From Acidimicrobiales bacterium (lineage in GTDB: Bacteria > Actinomycetota > Acidimicrobiia > Acidimicrobiales > MedAcidi-G1): a stretch of 64,000 nucleotides of DNA. Positions 38,491-47,105 of the stretch are shown one piece after another. The stretch's first letter is position 1; the number at the start of each line of letters is the position of its first letter. Under the pieces are notes generated by a model. The model was not told the DNA's origin. It saw only the letters and a program-made list of their open reading frames with translations, and made no database searches. The DNA is taken from positions 61,984 through 125,983 of the forward strand of contig JAQWTI010000039.1 in NCBI GenBank assembly GCA_029242745.1, read 5' to 3'. Made by a program: the position numbers and the translations under genes.

Positions 38491-39294
38491 ATGCTCACCA
38501 CTGGTTTCAAATTTTGGTTTGGTTTTGCCGTCGCCGCGGTGTTCGCCGCGGTGTTCGCCGGCTATACCTCGGGTGCTACCGAGACCGGTCCGATCTCTCT
38601 GGGCTGGAAGGGTGGGGTAGGAAACCATGTCTCCTACACGATCATTATTTTCAGTGCGGGAGTGCTAGCTACCTTTGGACTGGTCGCCGTGGCTTTCCGA
38701 GATGGCGACGCCGAGGCCCAGGCCGAGGTGCTGGGTCTAGAGGAGGCACCTGTCGGACAGGTTGCTGTCGGCAACTCAATTTGGCCTATCTTCGGTGCCC
38801 TTGGTGTCGGTGCGGTAGCTGTCGGCCTAGTGGTTCATTCCGCAATCTTTGTTTTGGGTTTAGTCATCGTGGCCGCTGTCGGCATCGAGTGGACGATGAC
38901 CAACTGGTCCGAAAAGGTTTCTGGTGACCCGGTGGCTAACGCTGCGGCGCGGGAGAATCTGATGCGGCCTATCGAGATACCTATCTTGGGCACCGTGGGT
39001 GTAGGTGTTCTGGTGTTGGCTGTTTCCCGGGTGCTACTGGCGTCGTCGGTGAGCGGTGCCGTCTGGGTGGCCACCGTCGTTGGGCTGGTGATCTTCGCAC
39101 TAGGTGTCTTTGTAAGCCAGCGTCCACAGCTGCCGCGAGTGGCCGTCAGGAGCATCTTGTTCGTGGGCATTGTCCTTGTCCTTGTGCTTGGAATTGTTGC
39201 TGCCGTGAGCGGAGAACGTGAGTTCCACCACAAGGGTGGCGACGCCCATCATGATGAAACCCCGGCCGGGTCAGAAGCGGAGATGGACCATTGA
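38491..39294 (+). CDS. Seven-helix membrane protein with His-rich tail, distantly CtaF-like
   Basis: 267 residues with about seven hydrophobic segments. The first half has two helices, an acidic linker (FRDGDAEAQAEVLGLEE), then GNSIWPIFGALGVGAVAVGL and two helices. This order recalls actinobacterial CtaF (oxidase subunit IV), but the similarity is weak. Three further helices and a tail EREFHHKGGDAHHDE could bind metal. It lies 15 bases after the subunit III-like gene and its stop overlaps ctaC, so all belong to one operon. Confidence 0.55.
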   Translation: MLTTGFKFWFGFAVAAVFAAVFAGYTSGATETGPISLGWKGGVGNHVSYTIIIFSAGVLATFGLVAVAFRDGDAEAQAEVLGLEEAPVGQVAVGNSIWPIFGALGVGAVAVGLVVHSAIFVLGLVIVAAVGIEWTMTNWSEKVSGDPVANAAARENLMRPIEIPILGTVGVGVLVLAVSRVLLASSVSGAVWVATVVGLVIFALGVFVSQRPQLPRVAVRSILFVGIVLVLVLGIVAAVSGEREFHHKGGDAHHDETPAGSEAEMDH

Positions 39295-40484
39295 TCCTGA
39301 AGTCTCTTCGTTTGGAGCGCGTAATCGCTCCCTTCATTGGCGGGTTGCTGGTTCTCACCGGCTGTGCTGCTGATGCACCCCTGGACACTTTGGACCCCAA
39401 AGGACCGATTTCACGTTCAATTGATTCGCTCGCTGATCCAATCTTTCTCATCGCCGGCCTCGTCTTTGTAATTATTTTTGTTGCCTCAGCGATGATCTGG
39501 TGGAAGTTCCGCGACGACCACAGCACTGATGAGTTCCCACATCAAGTGCATGGACACTTTCGGGCTGAGATCGGTTGGACAATCGGACCTGCGGTCCTCA
39601 TGGCTGTCATCGCCGTCTTCACTTTGATCAGCCACTTTGACCTAAACAGTGAAGATCGCAATGATCTGGTAGTCAATATCAACGGTGAGGGCACCTCGTG
39701 GGATCCCGAAGTGGTAGTGGTCGGCCAGCAGTGGTGGTGGGAGTTTCGCTACTACTTCGATGGTCTGGATGGCGTTGACCTGAGTGATGCCCGAAACCTT
39801 CCGCCCGCTGACATTGTGGCAGCCAATCAGTTGGTCATCCCGACTGGTTCTGAAATTGGCTTGAAGATCATGAGCCGTGATGTCATCCACAGTTATTGGA
39901 TACCAGCGCTGAATGGCAAGCGTGACGCTGTACCTGGTCGGGTAGCTCCGTGGAAAATCGAAGCAGAGACACCGGGGGTCTATTTTGGCCAGTGCTCAGA
40001 GTTCTGTGGACTGAGCCATGCGCGCATGCGAATGCAGACCATTGCCATGGATCCGGTTGATTTCCAGGTGTGGGTCGACCAGCAGATGCAGCCAGCGGCT
40101 GAGCCGACCGACGCGGCTGCAATGCGCGGTGAGGCCATCTTTGAGGGACAATGTGCCCGCTGCCACGTGGTCAACGGAATTAATGACGGTGGAGGTGCTG
40201 ACTTGGTTTCCAATGCTGCGCCCAACTTGACCCATTTGATGAGCCGGACTACTTACGCCGGTGGCATCTTCGAACTCTATGAGTCGGACGGTTCGTTAAA
40301 CCGGCCCCAACTCGAAGCCTGGCTGCGCAATGCACCAGCAGAGAAGCCCGCTTATGCCGAAGGGCGCCGGGGTATGCCGGCTTTAGGCCTCAGTGAGGAC
40401 CAGATCGATGACGTGGTGGCGTATCTCCTGACTTTGGGCGCATCTCCGGCTATGGACGTCATCGCGGCGACGGAGGTCGACTAG
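39291..40484 (+). CDS. ctaC: Cytochrome c oxidase subunit II fused to cytochrome c (caa3 type)
   Basis: 397 residues. Signal peptide with lipobox LVLTGC (Cys near 25), two membrane helices, then the CuA domain with QQWWWEFRYYF, HSYWIPALNGKRDAVPG and GQCSEFCGLSHARM (the Cys, Glu, His and Met ligands). A C-terminal cytochrome c domain has CARCH and the Met ligand in RRGMPALGL. Electrons pass from cytochrome c through CuA to CtaD. The start is TTG at 39291, overlapping the upstream stop; no better initiator exists before the signal peptide. Confidence 0.93.
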   Translation: MILKSLRLERVIAPFIGGLLVLTGCAADAPLDTLDPKGPISRSIDSLADPIFLIAGLVFVIIFVASAMIWWKFRDDHSTDEFPHQVHGHFRAEIGWTIGPAVLMAVIAVFTLISHFDLNSEDRNDLVVNINGEGTSWDPEVVVVGQQWWWEFRYYFDGLDGVDLSDARNLPPADIVAANQLVIPTGSEIGLKIMSRDVIHSYWIPALNGKRDAVPGRVAPWKIEAETPGVYFGQCSEFCGLSHARMRMQTIAMDPVDFQVWVDQQMQPAAEPTDAAAMRGEAIFEGQCARCHVVNGINDGGGADLVSNAAPNLTHLMSRTTYAGGIFELYESDGSLNRPQLEAWLRNAPAEKPAYAEGRRGMPALGLSEDQIDDVVAYLLTLGASPAMDVIAATEVD

Positions 40485-42457
40485 TGAGTGAGACGATGGA
40501 ACTCGAGGCCCCAACTAGGCCAATTGGCGTATATACCCGTCCGAAAGGCAATACCGGATGGCGCGATTGGGTGACTACGGTCGACCATAAGAAGATTGGG
40601 ATTCTCTACGGAGTTACGGCAATGGTCTTCTTTGTGATCGGCGGTTTTGAGGCGCTGCTAATTCGCCTTCAACTTGCTACGCCAAACGGCACGGTGCTGG
40701 GTGCTGATACCTATAACCGGGTATTCACCATGCACGGCGTAACAATGGTTTTCTTGGTGATCATGCCTCTTGCAGCGGCATTTGCGAATTACCTGCTGCC
40801 ATTGCAGATCGGGGCCCGAGATGTTGCATTCCCTCGTCTTAATGCTCTTTCATTCTGGGTGTTCTTAGCTGGCGGCCTCTTTTTGAACATGGCTTGGATT
40901 GTGGGCGACGCCCCTGACGGTGGTTGGTTCGCATATGCCCCAAACACTGGGATGATCTTCTCTCCAGGAAAGGGCATGGACTACTACGCCCTGGGTCTGC
41001 AAATCACGGGTATTGCCTCCTTGGTGTCGGCTATGAACCTCATCGTGACTGTGCTCAATATGCGAGCACCGGGGATGACCCTTTTCAAGATGCCGGTCTT
41101 TACTTGGATGATTCTGGTGGTGCAGTTCTTGCTGCTGTTTGCCGTGCCGGTCATCACCGTGGCTCTGTTCTTACTCATGTTTGACAGAAACTTCGGCGCT
41201 AACTTCTTCAATCCGGAGATGGGTGCTGACCCTCTGCTATGGCAGCACCTGTTCTGGATCTTTGGGCACCCTGAGGTGTACATCCTGATCCTGCCCAGTT
41301 TTGGGATTATCAGCGAAGTGATTCCGACGTTCTCTCGTAAACCCCTGTTCGGCTACCCATTTATGGTCTTCTCAGGAATAGCAATCGGCTTTATGGGTTG
41401 GGGTGTCTGGGCCCACCACATGTTTGTGTCAGGCATCGGCCCCATATCGGTGGCTGCTTTCTCAGTATCGACGATGTTCATCGCCGTACCTACTGGTGTG
41501 AAGATCCTGAACTGGTTGGCCACTATGTGGGGTGGTCGAATTCGATTCAATACTCCGATGCTGTTCGCGTTTGGCGTGGTGTCCATGTTTACTATTGGTG
41601 GTCTGTCAGGAGTGACACACTCTGTAGCCCCGGCCGACACCCAGCAGACCGACACCTATTACATTGTTGCCCACTTTCACTATGTGATATTCGGTGGTGC
41701 CCTGCTTGGGATCTTTGCTGGCTTCTACTTCTGGTGGCCCAAGTGTTTCGGCCACCTGCTTGGTGAGAAGCTAGGGAAGTGGAACTTCTGGTTGATGATT
41801 ATCGGCTTCAACATGACCTTTGGTCCGATGCACATCTTGGGCCTACAGGGCATGTCACGTCGGATCAACTCTTACAGCCCAGGCTTTGGCTTTGACTTTT
41901 GGAACATGTTTGCTTCTGTTGGCGCCTTTGTTATCGCTGTGGGTGTGCTGCTTTTCGTAATCAACGTCGTCGCCTCCGCCCGAAAGGCACGTACCGCACC
42001 ACCGGTGGGCCTCGATCCTTGGGATGCCCGAAGCCTCGAGTGGTTTACACCTAATCCGACACCGGCCCACAACTTCGACGAGGACATCGAGGTTTCATCA
42101 CTTGACGAGTTCTGGCACCGCAAGTATGGCGAGGATGAGAATGGAAAAGTCGTGCGGGTGGCTACGGCTGAAGAGGTCTGCCAAGACGGTTCGGCTACCG
42201 ATACCCATCTACCGTCACCCTCATACTGGCCAATAATTCTGGCCGCTGGCCTGCCCTTTGTCGCTTTCGGGCTGATCTACACGCTCTGGTTCTGTGTTTT
42301 GGGCGGGACATTAATATTCATGGCTATTTATGGTTGGATCTTTGAACCGGTGGACGATCCGGACGGACCGCACGGTCACCATGAGGGCCATGGTGAGGAT
42401 GAAAGTGGCGTCGATGAGGCGACTGCTGAGACCGTTGAGGAGGCTCCCGTTGGCTGA
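40484..42457 (+). CDS. ctaD: Cytochrome c oxidase subunit I
   Basis: 657 residues. All catalytic residues are visible: the heme a His in FTMHGVTMVF, CuB His and cross-linked Tyr in FGHPEVYILILP, CuB His-His in WAHHMF, K-channel Thr/Lys in AVPTGVKI, heme ligands in VAHFHYV, and the D-channel Asp in GARDVAFPRLN. The C-terminal extension of about 150 residues adds two helices and a His/Glu-rich tail. It reduces oxygen to water and pumps protons. GTG start, 1-base overlap with ctaC; its end overlaps ctaE by 8 bases. Confidence 0.97.
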   Translation: MSETMELEAPTRPIGVYTRPKGNTGWRDWVTTVDHKKIGILYGVTAMVFFVIGGFEALLIRLQLATPNGTVLGADTYNRVFTMHGVTMVFLVIMPLAAAFANYLLPLQIGARDVAFPRLNALSFWVFLAGGLFLNMAWIVGDAPDGGWFAYAPNTGMIFSPGKGMDYYALGLQITGIASLVSAMNLIVTVLNMRAPGMTLFKMPVFTWMILVVQFLLLFAVPVITVALFLLMFDRNFGANFFNPEMGADPLLWQHLFWIFGHPEVYILILPSFGIISEVIPTFSRKPLFGYPFMVFSGIAIGFMGWGVWAHHMFVSGIGPISVAAFSVSTMFIAVPTGVKILNWLATMWGGRIRFNTPMLFAFGVVSMFTIGGLSGVTHSVAPADTQQTDTYYIVAHFHYVIFGGALLGIFAGFYFWWPKCFGHLLGEKLGKWNFWLMIIGFNMTFGPMHILGLQGMSRRINSYSPGFGFDFWNMFASVGAFVIAVGVLLFVINVVASARKARTAPPVGLDPWDARSLEWFTPNPTPAHNFDEDIEVSSLDEFWHRKYGEDENGKVVRVATAEEVCQDGSATDTHLPSPSYWPIILAAGLPFVAFGLIYTLWFCVLGGTLIFMAIYGWIFEPVDDPDGPHGHHEGHGEDESGVDEATAETVEEAPVG

Positions 42458-43055
42458 CACCAGTGCCGTGTCACACGGCCACGGGACAGGTACCGGCCTG
42501 TCCAACAACAAGCTCCTCATGTGGGTGTTCCTGGGTTCTGAATGTCTGCTGTTCGGCGGCCTTATATCTACCTACCTGATCTACCGCAGTCGGTTCGCTG
42601 ATGGACCAGCCCCAGGCGACATCTTCGACATCCCGTTTACGTCGGTTAGTTCCTTTGTGCTCCTGATGAGTTCGCTGACCATGGTGCTGGCGCTGTCCGC
42701 TCTCCAGCGGGGTGATATCCGCAATAACCGAGTGTGGCTGCTTACTACGGCGATGCTGGGCTCTTTATTCATTGGTGGACAGGTATACGAGTTCACCACT
42801 TTCATGCGGGAAGGCCTGGGCTATTCGACTAGCCCGTTCTCGTCGGCTTTCTTCACGCTTACTGGATTCCACGGCGTGCATGTCAGTCTTGGCATAGTGA
42901 TGTTGATGTCACTGCTTGTTTCATCATTGCGGGGCACTCTCACCAAGGAGCGGTCCGAGACCGTCGAAATCGTCGGTCTTTACTGGCACTTTGTTGATGT
43001 GGTATGGATTTTCATCTTCACTGTCATCTACTTGGTTCCCTCGCCCACCACCTGA
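42450..43055 (+). CDS. ctaE: Cytochrome c oxidase subunit III
   Basis: 201 residues from TTG 42450, five helices (short bacterial form). GAGGAGG at 42437-42443 is 6 nt before this TTG, deciding the start over an in-frame ATG at 42330 inside ctaD and a GTG at 42468. LMWVFLGSECLLFGGL, FFTLTGFHGVHVSLG and YWHFVDVVWIFIF are the family motifs. It stabilises CtaD and proton uptake. Part of ctaC-D-E-subunit IV. Confidence 0.94.
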   Translation: MADTSAVSHGHGTGTGLSNNKLLMWVFLGSECLLFGGLISTYLIYRSRFADGPAPGDIFDIPFTSVSSFVLLMSSLTMVLALSALQRGDIRNNRVWLLTTAMLGSLFIGGQVYEFTTFMREGLGYSTSPFSSAFFTLTGFHGVHVSLGIVMLMSLLVSSLRGTLTKERSETVEIVGLYWHFVDVVWIFIFTVIYLVPSPTT

Positions 43056-43070
43056 TCTGGAGCCGTCGCT

Positions 43071-43400
43071 ATGAGCACTGTTATTGAGGCACCTGCCGGG
43101 GAGCATGAGGGGGAGCATGACGACCATCCGACAGATCGTAAGTACGTTGAGGTGGCCATTGTCCTAGGAATCGTTACGGCCCTCGAGGTTGCTACCTACT
43201 TCGTAGAAATGCCAGGCGCAGTCCTTATACCAATGCTCATGTTGATGATGGTCTTCAAGTTTTTCTACGTGGCAGCCTGGTTCATGCACTTACGGTTTGA
43301 TAGCCCGATGTTCACAAAATTTTTTGTGACGGGCTTGGTGCTCGCAACAATTGTCTACGCCACGATGCTGACCGTCTTCGAGTTTTGGCATAAGGGTTGA
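43071..43400 (+). CDS. Cytochrome c oxidase subunit IV (COX4_pro type)
   Basis: 109 residues. A His/Glu-rich N-terminal arm is followed by three helices. KYVEVAIVLGIVTALEVATYF and VFKFFYVAAWFMHLRFDSPMF are typical of prokaryotic subunit IV, a small accessory subunit. It lies 15 bases after ctaE. Confidence 0.88.
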   Translation: MSTVIEAPAGEHEGEHDDHPTDRKYVEVAIVLGIVTALEVATYFVEMPGAVLIPMLMLMMVFKFFYVAAWFMHLRFDSPMFTKFFVTGLVLATIVYATMLTVFEFWHKG

Positions 43401-43465
43401 GTGATGGCGTCGTCCCAAGTGGGCGACGGATCCCTCTGGCCTTCAGCCGGCCCTGAGTTGAACTG

Positions 43466-44335
43466 ATGACAGTTTTTGCTGCCGTGCCCGACCCTTGGCG
43501 CTGGCAGGCCCACCCCGAAGTGTGGTTCTTGGTCGCTGCGTTAGTGGTGCTGGGTTGGTGGGCTATTCGTGTAATCGGCCCGCGCGTCGTCCCATCTGGT
43601 GAGCTGGTAGTCACCTCCTTTCAGCGATGGTGCTTCCTTGCGGCCATCGTTTTGCTACTGGTGTCGGCTGATTGGCCCGTACATGACATCGCTGAGGCGC
43701 ACTTGTACGCCGTGCACATGGTTCAGCATCTGATGCTCACGTTGATTGTGCCGCCACTTTTCTTACTGGCTATGCCTGCTTGGTTGGCGCGACTGTTAAT
43801 CCTGGAAGGTGGCCGTGGGTCAAAGGCCCTGCGTCGAATGGCGCATCCTGTGGTGGCCGGTGTCCTGTTCAACGCACTGACAGCTCTCACCCACTGGAGC
43901 GGTGTGGTCCAATGGTCGTTCGACTCGGGTGCGTTCCACTACTCCGTGCACCTCGCACTGTTCGTGTCCGCACTGTTGATGTGGGTGCCGGTAGTCGCTC
44001 CACTGCCCGAGTTGCGAATCTCAGTACCGAGCCAGATGATCTACCTGTTTCTTATGTCTGTCATCCCAACGATTCCAGCAGCCTGGCTGACCTTTGCTGA
44101 GGGAACGGTCTACAAGCACTATGACGATGGTTTCGAGGCCTTCGGCGTAACTGTCACGTCAGATCAGCAAGCAGCTGGGCTCATTATGAAATTAATTGGG
44201 GGTTTTTATCTTTGGGCAATCATCGTGGTTCGTTTCATTGGTTATTCCCGGATACATCACCGGGAGAACCAACAGATGCGCCCCGCCGAGGGTCGTCACC
44301 TTCAGTTGAAGGCCGACCGGGAACTAGTCGAGTAG
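43466..44335 (+). CDS. ctaG: Cytochrome c oxidase assembly protein, Caa3_CtaG family
   Basis: 289 residues with seven to eight helices. DWPVHDIAEAHLYAVHMVQHLMLTLIVPPLF contains the conserved His cluster (read here as AHLYAVHMVQHLML), with ALTHWSGVV, HYSVHLALF and WVPVVAPLPEL after it. This family helps copper delivery to caa3 oxidases. ATG 43466 is 65 bases after subunit IV; a weak GAGTTGA is upstream. Confidence 0.88.
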   Translation: MTVFAAVPDPWRWQAHPEVWFLVAALVVLGWWAIRVIGPRVVPSGELVVTSFQRWCFLAAIVLLLVSADWPVHDIAEAHLYAVHMVQHLMLTLIVPPLFLLAMPAWLARLLILEGGRGSKALRRMAHPVVAGVLFNALTALTHWSGVVQWSFDSGAFHYSVHLALFVSALLMWVPVVAPLPELRISVPSQMIYLFLMSVIPTIPAAWLTFAEGTVYKHYDDGFEAFGVTVTSDQQAAGLIMKLIGGFYLWAIIVVRFIGYSRIHHRENQQMRPAEGRHLQLKADRELVE

Positions 44336-44352
44336 GCCCATGGCCCTCCCGC

Positions 44353-44358
44353 TAGGTT
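44353..44358 (+). promoter_or_regulatory. -10 box of serS
   Basis: TAGGTT, 7 nt before the GTG at 44366, with no Shine-Dalgarno between. The -35 region is weak. Confidence 0.38.
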
Positions 44359-44365
44359 CAGCATT

Positions 44366-45646
44366 GTGATCGATATCCGCCTGCTGCGTTCTGATCCTGA
44401 TTCGGTAAAGGCCGCCTTAACCCGTCGAGGCGAGGACACCTCGGGTCTTGATCAGATAATCGGACTGGACGCTCGCCAACGTGCTCTTGCGAGTAAGCGC
44501 GACGACGTACGTAACGAGATCAAAAATGTCTCAAGGCAGGTGGGAGGTCTGCATCGCGACGGTAAACCTGATGAGGCAACTGAACTCCAAGCCCAAAGTC
44601 GTGAGTTGGGCGCTCAAGAGGACGTTCTGGCTGCTGAAGTTGATGAGTTAGCCAGTGAGATCCACGAGATCCTCCTCCGGGTGCCCAACCTCCCATCGGA
44701 TGATGCTCCAGAGGGCTTAACTGAGAGTGACAACGTGGTGATCCGCCACGAGCACTGGGACCCGGACGCCTATAGTGATCACCAGCGCGTTCCCCACTGG
44801 GAAATTGGTGAGCAGTTAGGGATCCTGGATGCAGAGCGGGGGACCAAGCTTTCTGGTTCGATGTTCGTCATGTACTCAGGGATGGGCGCAACATTGTGCA
44901 GGGCCTTGATCCAGTACGGGCTTGATCGGAACGCCGATGCTTACCGTGAGATGCGACCACCAACTTTGGTTAAGACGGCGACCATGGTTTCCACCGGACA
45001 CCTTCCTAAATTCGAGGAGGACGCCTACCACCTTGAACGTGATGACTTGTGGGCGATTCCAACTGCCGAAGTTCCACTCACCTCATTTTGTCGTGACGAG
45101 GTGCTTGACGAAGCCGACCTTCCAATGAAACTCATGGCCCATACTTCGTGTTTTCGACGTGAGGCTGGCTCGGCGGGGCGTGATACCCGGGGGCTGCTGC
45201 GGGTCCACGAGTTTGACAAAGTTGAGTTGCTTTCGTATGCCACCCGCGATCAGGCACCTGAAGTGCATGCCGACATTTTGGCTCGAGCCGAGGCTGCCAT
45301 TACGGACCTTGGACTTTCCTACCGGGTTCTCGATCTGTGCGCAGGAGACCTAGGAGGTTCATCGGCCCGTACCTTTGACCTTGAGGTCTATGCCCCAGGG
45401 ACTGACCAGTGGCTCGAAGTGTCTTCGGTCTCATGGTTTAGTGACTATCAGGCCCGACGGGCCAACGTTCGGTACCGACCAACTGACGAGAAGGGCACGC
45501 GGATTGTTGACACTCTCAATGGATCCGGCTTAGCGGTGCCTCGCGTGTGGGCTGGCGTGGTCGAAACCCATCGCCAGTCCGACGGCACCATCTCCATTCC
45601 TGAGGTACTCCAGCCGTACATGCGTGGGGCCACGACCATCGGTTAA
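44366..45646 (+). CDS. serS: Seryl-tRNA synthetase
   Basis: 426 residues, class II synthetase. The N-terminal coiled-coil arm (residues about 30-100) reaches the tRNA. Motif 2 is SCFRREAGSAGRDTRGLLRVHEFDKVE, quoted as FRREAGSAGRDTRGLLRVH, and motif 3 lies in TLNGSGLAVPR. Serine contacts include TAEVPLTS. It charges serine to tRNA-Ser and possibly tRNA-Sec, of interest given the recoded UGA at 58611. GTG start, apparently leaderless. Confidence 0.97.
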   Translation: MIDIRLLRSDPDSVKAALTRRGEDTSGLDQIIGLDARQRALASKRDDVRNEIKNVSRQVGGLHRDGKPDEATELQAQSRELGAQEDVLAAEVDELASEIHEILLRVPNLPSDDAPEGLTESDNVVIRHEHWDPDAYSDHQRVPHWEIGEQLGILDAERGTKLSGSMFVMYSGMGATLCRALIQYGLDRNADAYREMRPPTLVKTATMVSTGHLPKFEEDAYHLERDDLWAIPTAEVPLTSFCRDEVLDEADLPMKLMAHTSCFRREAGSAGRDTRGLLRVHEFDKVELLSYATRDQAPEVHADILARAEAAITDLGLSYRVLDLCAGDLGGSSARTFDLEVYAPGTDQWLEVSSVSWFSDYQARRANVRYRPTDEKGTRIVDTLNGSGLAVPRVWAGVVETHRQSDGTISIPEVLQPYMRGATTIG

Positions 45647-45649
45647 CGC

Positions 45650-45991
45650 TCAGAGGCTGATTGTCAGGCCGAGTGCAGCGGCACCGATGCCTAGGACCAG
45701 AGTGTTGACTACGTGGCCCACCGAATGGCCCCGACGGGATCCAAGCCGGGTATCAGACAGTTGCACCGTTTCAGAAACGAACGTCGAGAGGGTAGTGAAG
45801 GCACCTAGCCCGCCCGTGCCGATCACAGTAAGTGTGGTTGTGCCGGTTCCAGCCAAAAGTCCAAGAGCGAAGGATCCGACGACGTTTACCATCAGGGTCC
45901 CAATGTGTCCTTTGGGCCACCACTCGGTAGCCACTAGCCGCAGCGCAGCACCAAGCCCAGCGGCGACCAGAAATCCCAGGCACGTCAGCAT
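45650..45991 (-). CDS. crcB: Fluoride channel CrcB/Fluc, second of a pair
   Basis: 113 residues, four helices. GFLVAAGLGAALRLVATEWW, GTLMVNVVGSFALGLLAG and GGLGAFTTLSTFVSETV match Fluc proteins; the Asn and the Phe/Thr-rich segment line the fluoride pore. It overlaps its partner by 7 bases, which points to a heterodimeric channel. It is convergent with serS, 3 bases from its stop. Confidence 0.9.
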   Translation of the reverse strand: MLTCLGFLVAAGLGAALRLVATEWWPKGHIGTLMVNVVGSFALGLLAGTGTTTLTVIGTGGLGAFTTLSTFVSETVQLSDTRLGSRRGHSVGHVVNTLVLGIGAAALGLTISL

Positions 45992-46425
45992 GAGGCTCCG
46001 TGAGCCGTTGCTTCTTTAGCCGTAGTACCACCGATTTTTCGACCGAGGAGGAACATCACTAGGCCCCCTATGACCGAGAGCGCCGTGTAGCTGGCGGCCC
46101 CAGACGGATCGCTGTCTCTCAGCAGATGGGCGACTTCAACGGCAAACGTAGAGAAAGTTGTTAGACCTGCACACAAACCGGCGCCAACCAGTAGGCGTGC
46201 TGATCTGCCAACTCCCCGACCCAGAATCAGACCCAGAAGCCCGCAACCCACAAGGTTGGCCAACAGGACTGGTCCGGCTAGCCCGTCGTTGGTGCCAGCA
46301 GTGGTCTCTAGCAGGCCCCACCGGACCGCTGCGCCGACTGCCCCACCAACTGCCACGCGAGCCAGATCTCTGGTGGATATTGGGTTGGTGGTCACAAGCC
46401 CGAGACTATTGGTGGTCAACTTCAT
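45985..46425 (-). CDS. crcB: Fluoride channel CrcB/Fluc, first of a pair
   Basis: 146 residues from ATG 46425 (MKLTTNSLG); a longer frame to 46542 runs into the opposite pdxH gene. Four helices. VAVGGAVGAAVRWGLLE, LLANLVGCGLLGLILGRG and AGLCAGLTTFSTFAVEVA are the family motifs. It should export fluoride together with the neighbouring copy. I found no fluoride riboswitch consensus upstream. Confidence 0.88.
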   Translation of the reverse strand: MKLTTNSLGLVTTNPISTRDLARVAVGGAVGAAVRWGLLETTAGTNDGLAGPVLLANLVGCGLLGLILGRGVGRSARLLVGAGLCAGLTTFSTFAVEVAHLLRDSDPSGAASYTALSVIGGLVMFLLGRKIGGTTAKEATAHGASC

Positions 46426-46469
46426 ATCAGGTGAACATGGTTCGGGTTGGTGGCTGGTTGACTGTTGGT

Positions 46470-47105
46470 ATGGATCTGAGCATGGTACGAGAGGCCTATG
46501 AGACCGCTGGCTTGGACTTCGGTGACTTGGCGGAAGATCCATTCACTCAGTTCCAATGGTGGTTCAGCGAGGTCGAAGCGGCCGGCTACTGGGAGCCCAA
46601 TGCAATGGTCCTTAGCACGGTTGGAGCCGACGGATGGCCTTCCGCCCGCAACGTGCTCCTCAAGCGCATCAATGCGGATGGGTTCGTGCTGTTCACCAAC
46701 TACACCAGCGACAAGGCTGTCGAGCTCGACACCTCTGGTCGGGCATCTCTTACCTTTAGTTGGGCTGAACTACGTCGGCAGGTGCGGGTGGTGGGTGTCG
46801 CCGAGCGGCTTTCTGATGAGGAATCGGATGGGTACTGGGCCACGAGACCGAGGGGCAGCCAGTTGGGGGCATGGGCTTCGGATCAGAGCACCGTGGTTCC
46901 TGATCGGGCCACCCTTGAGACTGCCTTTACCAATGCAGAGAAGCGGTGGACGGGTCGTGACGTGGATCGTCCTGACCACTGGGGTGGCTACCGGATTTGC
47001 CCTCACCGAGTGGAATTTTGGCAGGGTCGTCCAGATCGCCTCCACGACCGTCTGTGCTACTACCTTGATGATGGGGCCTGGTCGGTAGAGCGCCGTTCAC
47101 CCTAG
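46470..47105 (+). CDS. pdxH: Pyridoxamine/pyridoxine 5'-phosphate oxidase
   Basis: 211 residues from ATG 46470 (MDLSMVREAYETAGL), the usual PdxH N-terminus; ATG 46437 is possible. NAMVLSTVGADGWPSARNVLLK and GFVLFTNYTSDKAVEL bind FMN. RQVRVVGVAERL and the C-terminal VEFWQGRPDRLHDRLCY are PNPOx signatures. It makes pyridoxal 5'-phosphate. It shares 4 bases at its end with the opposite-strand gene. Confidence 0.94.
   Translation: MDLSMVREAYETAGLDFGDLAEDPFTQFQWWFSEVEAAGYWEPNAMVLSTVGADGWPSARNVLLKRINADGFVLFTNYTSDKAVELDTSGRASLTFSWAELRRQVRVVGVAERLSDEESDGYWATRPRGSQLGAWASDQSTVVPDRATLETAFTNAEKRWTGRDVDRPDHWGGYRICPHRVEFWQGRPDRLHDRLCYYLDDGAWSVERRSP

Noticed and set aside
46426..46469. Fluoride riboswitch before crcB
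   Set aside because: The gap is only 44 bases and lacks the conserved riboswitch core.
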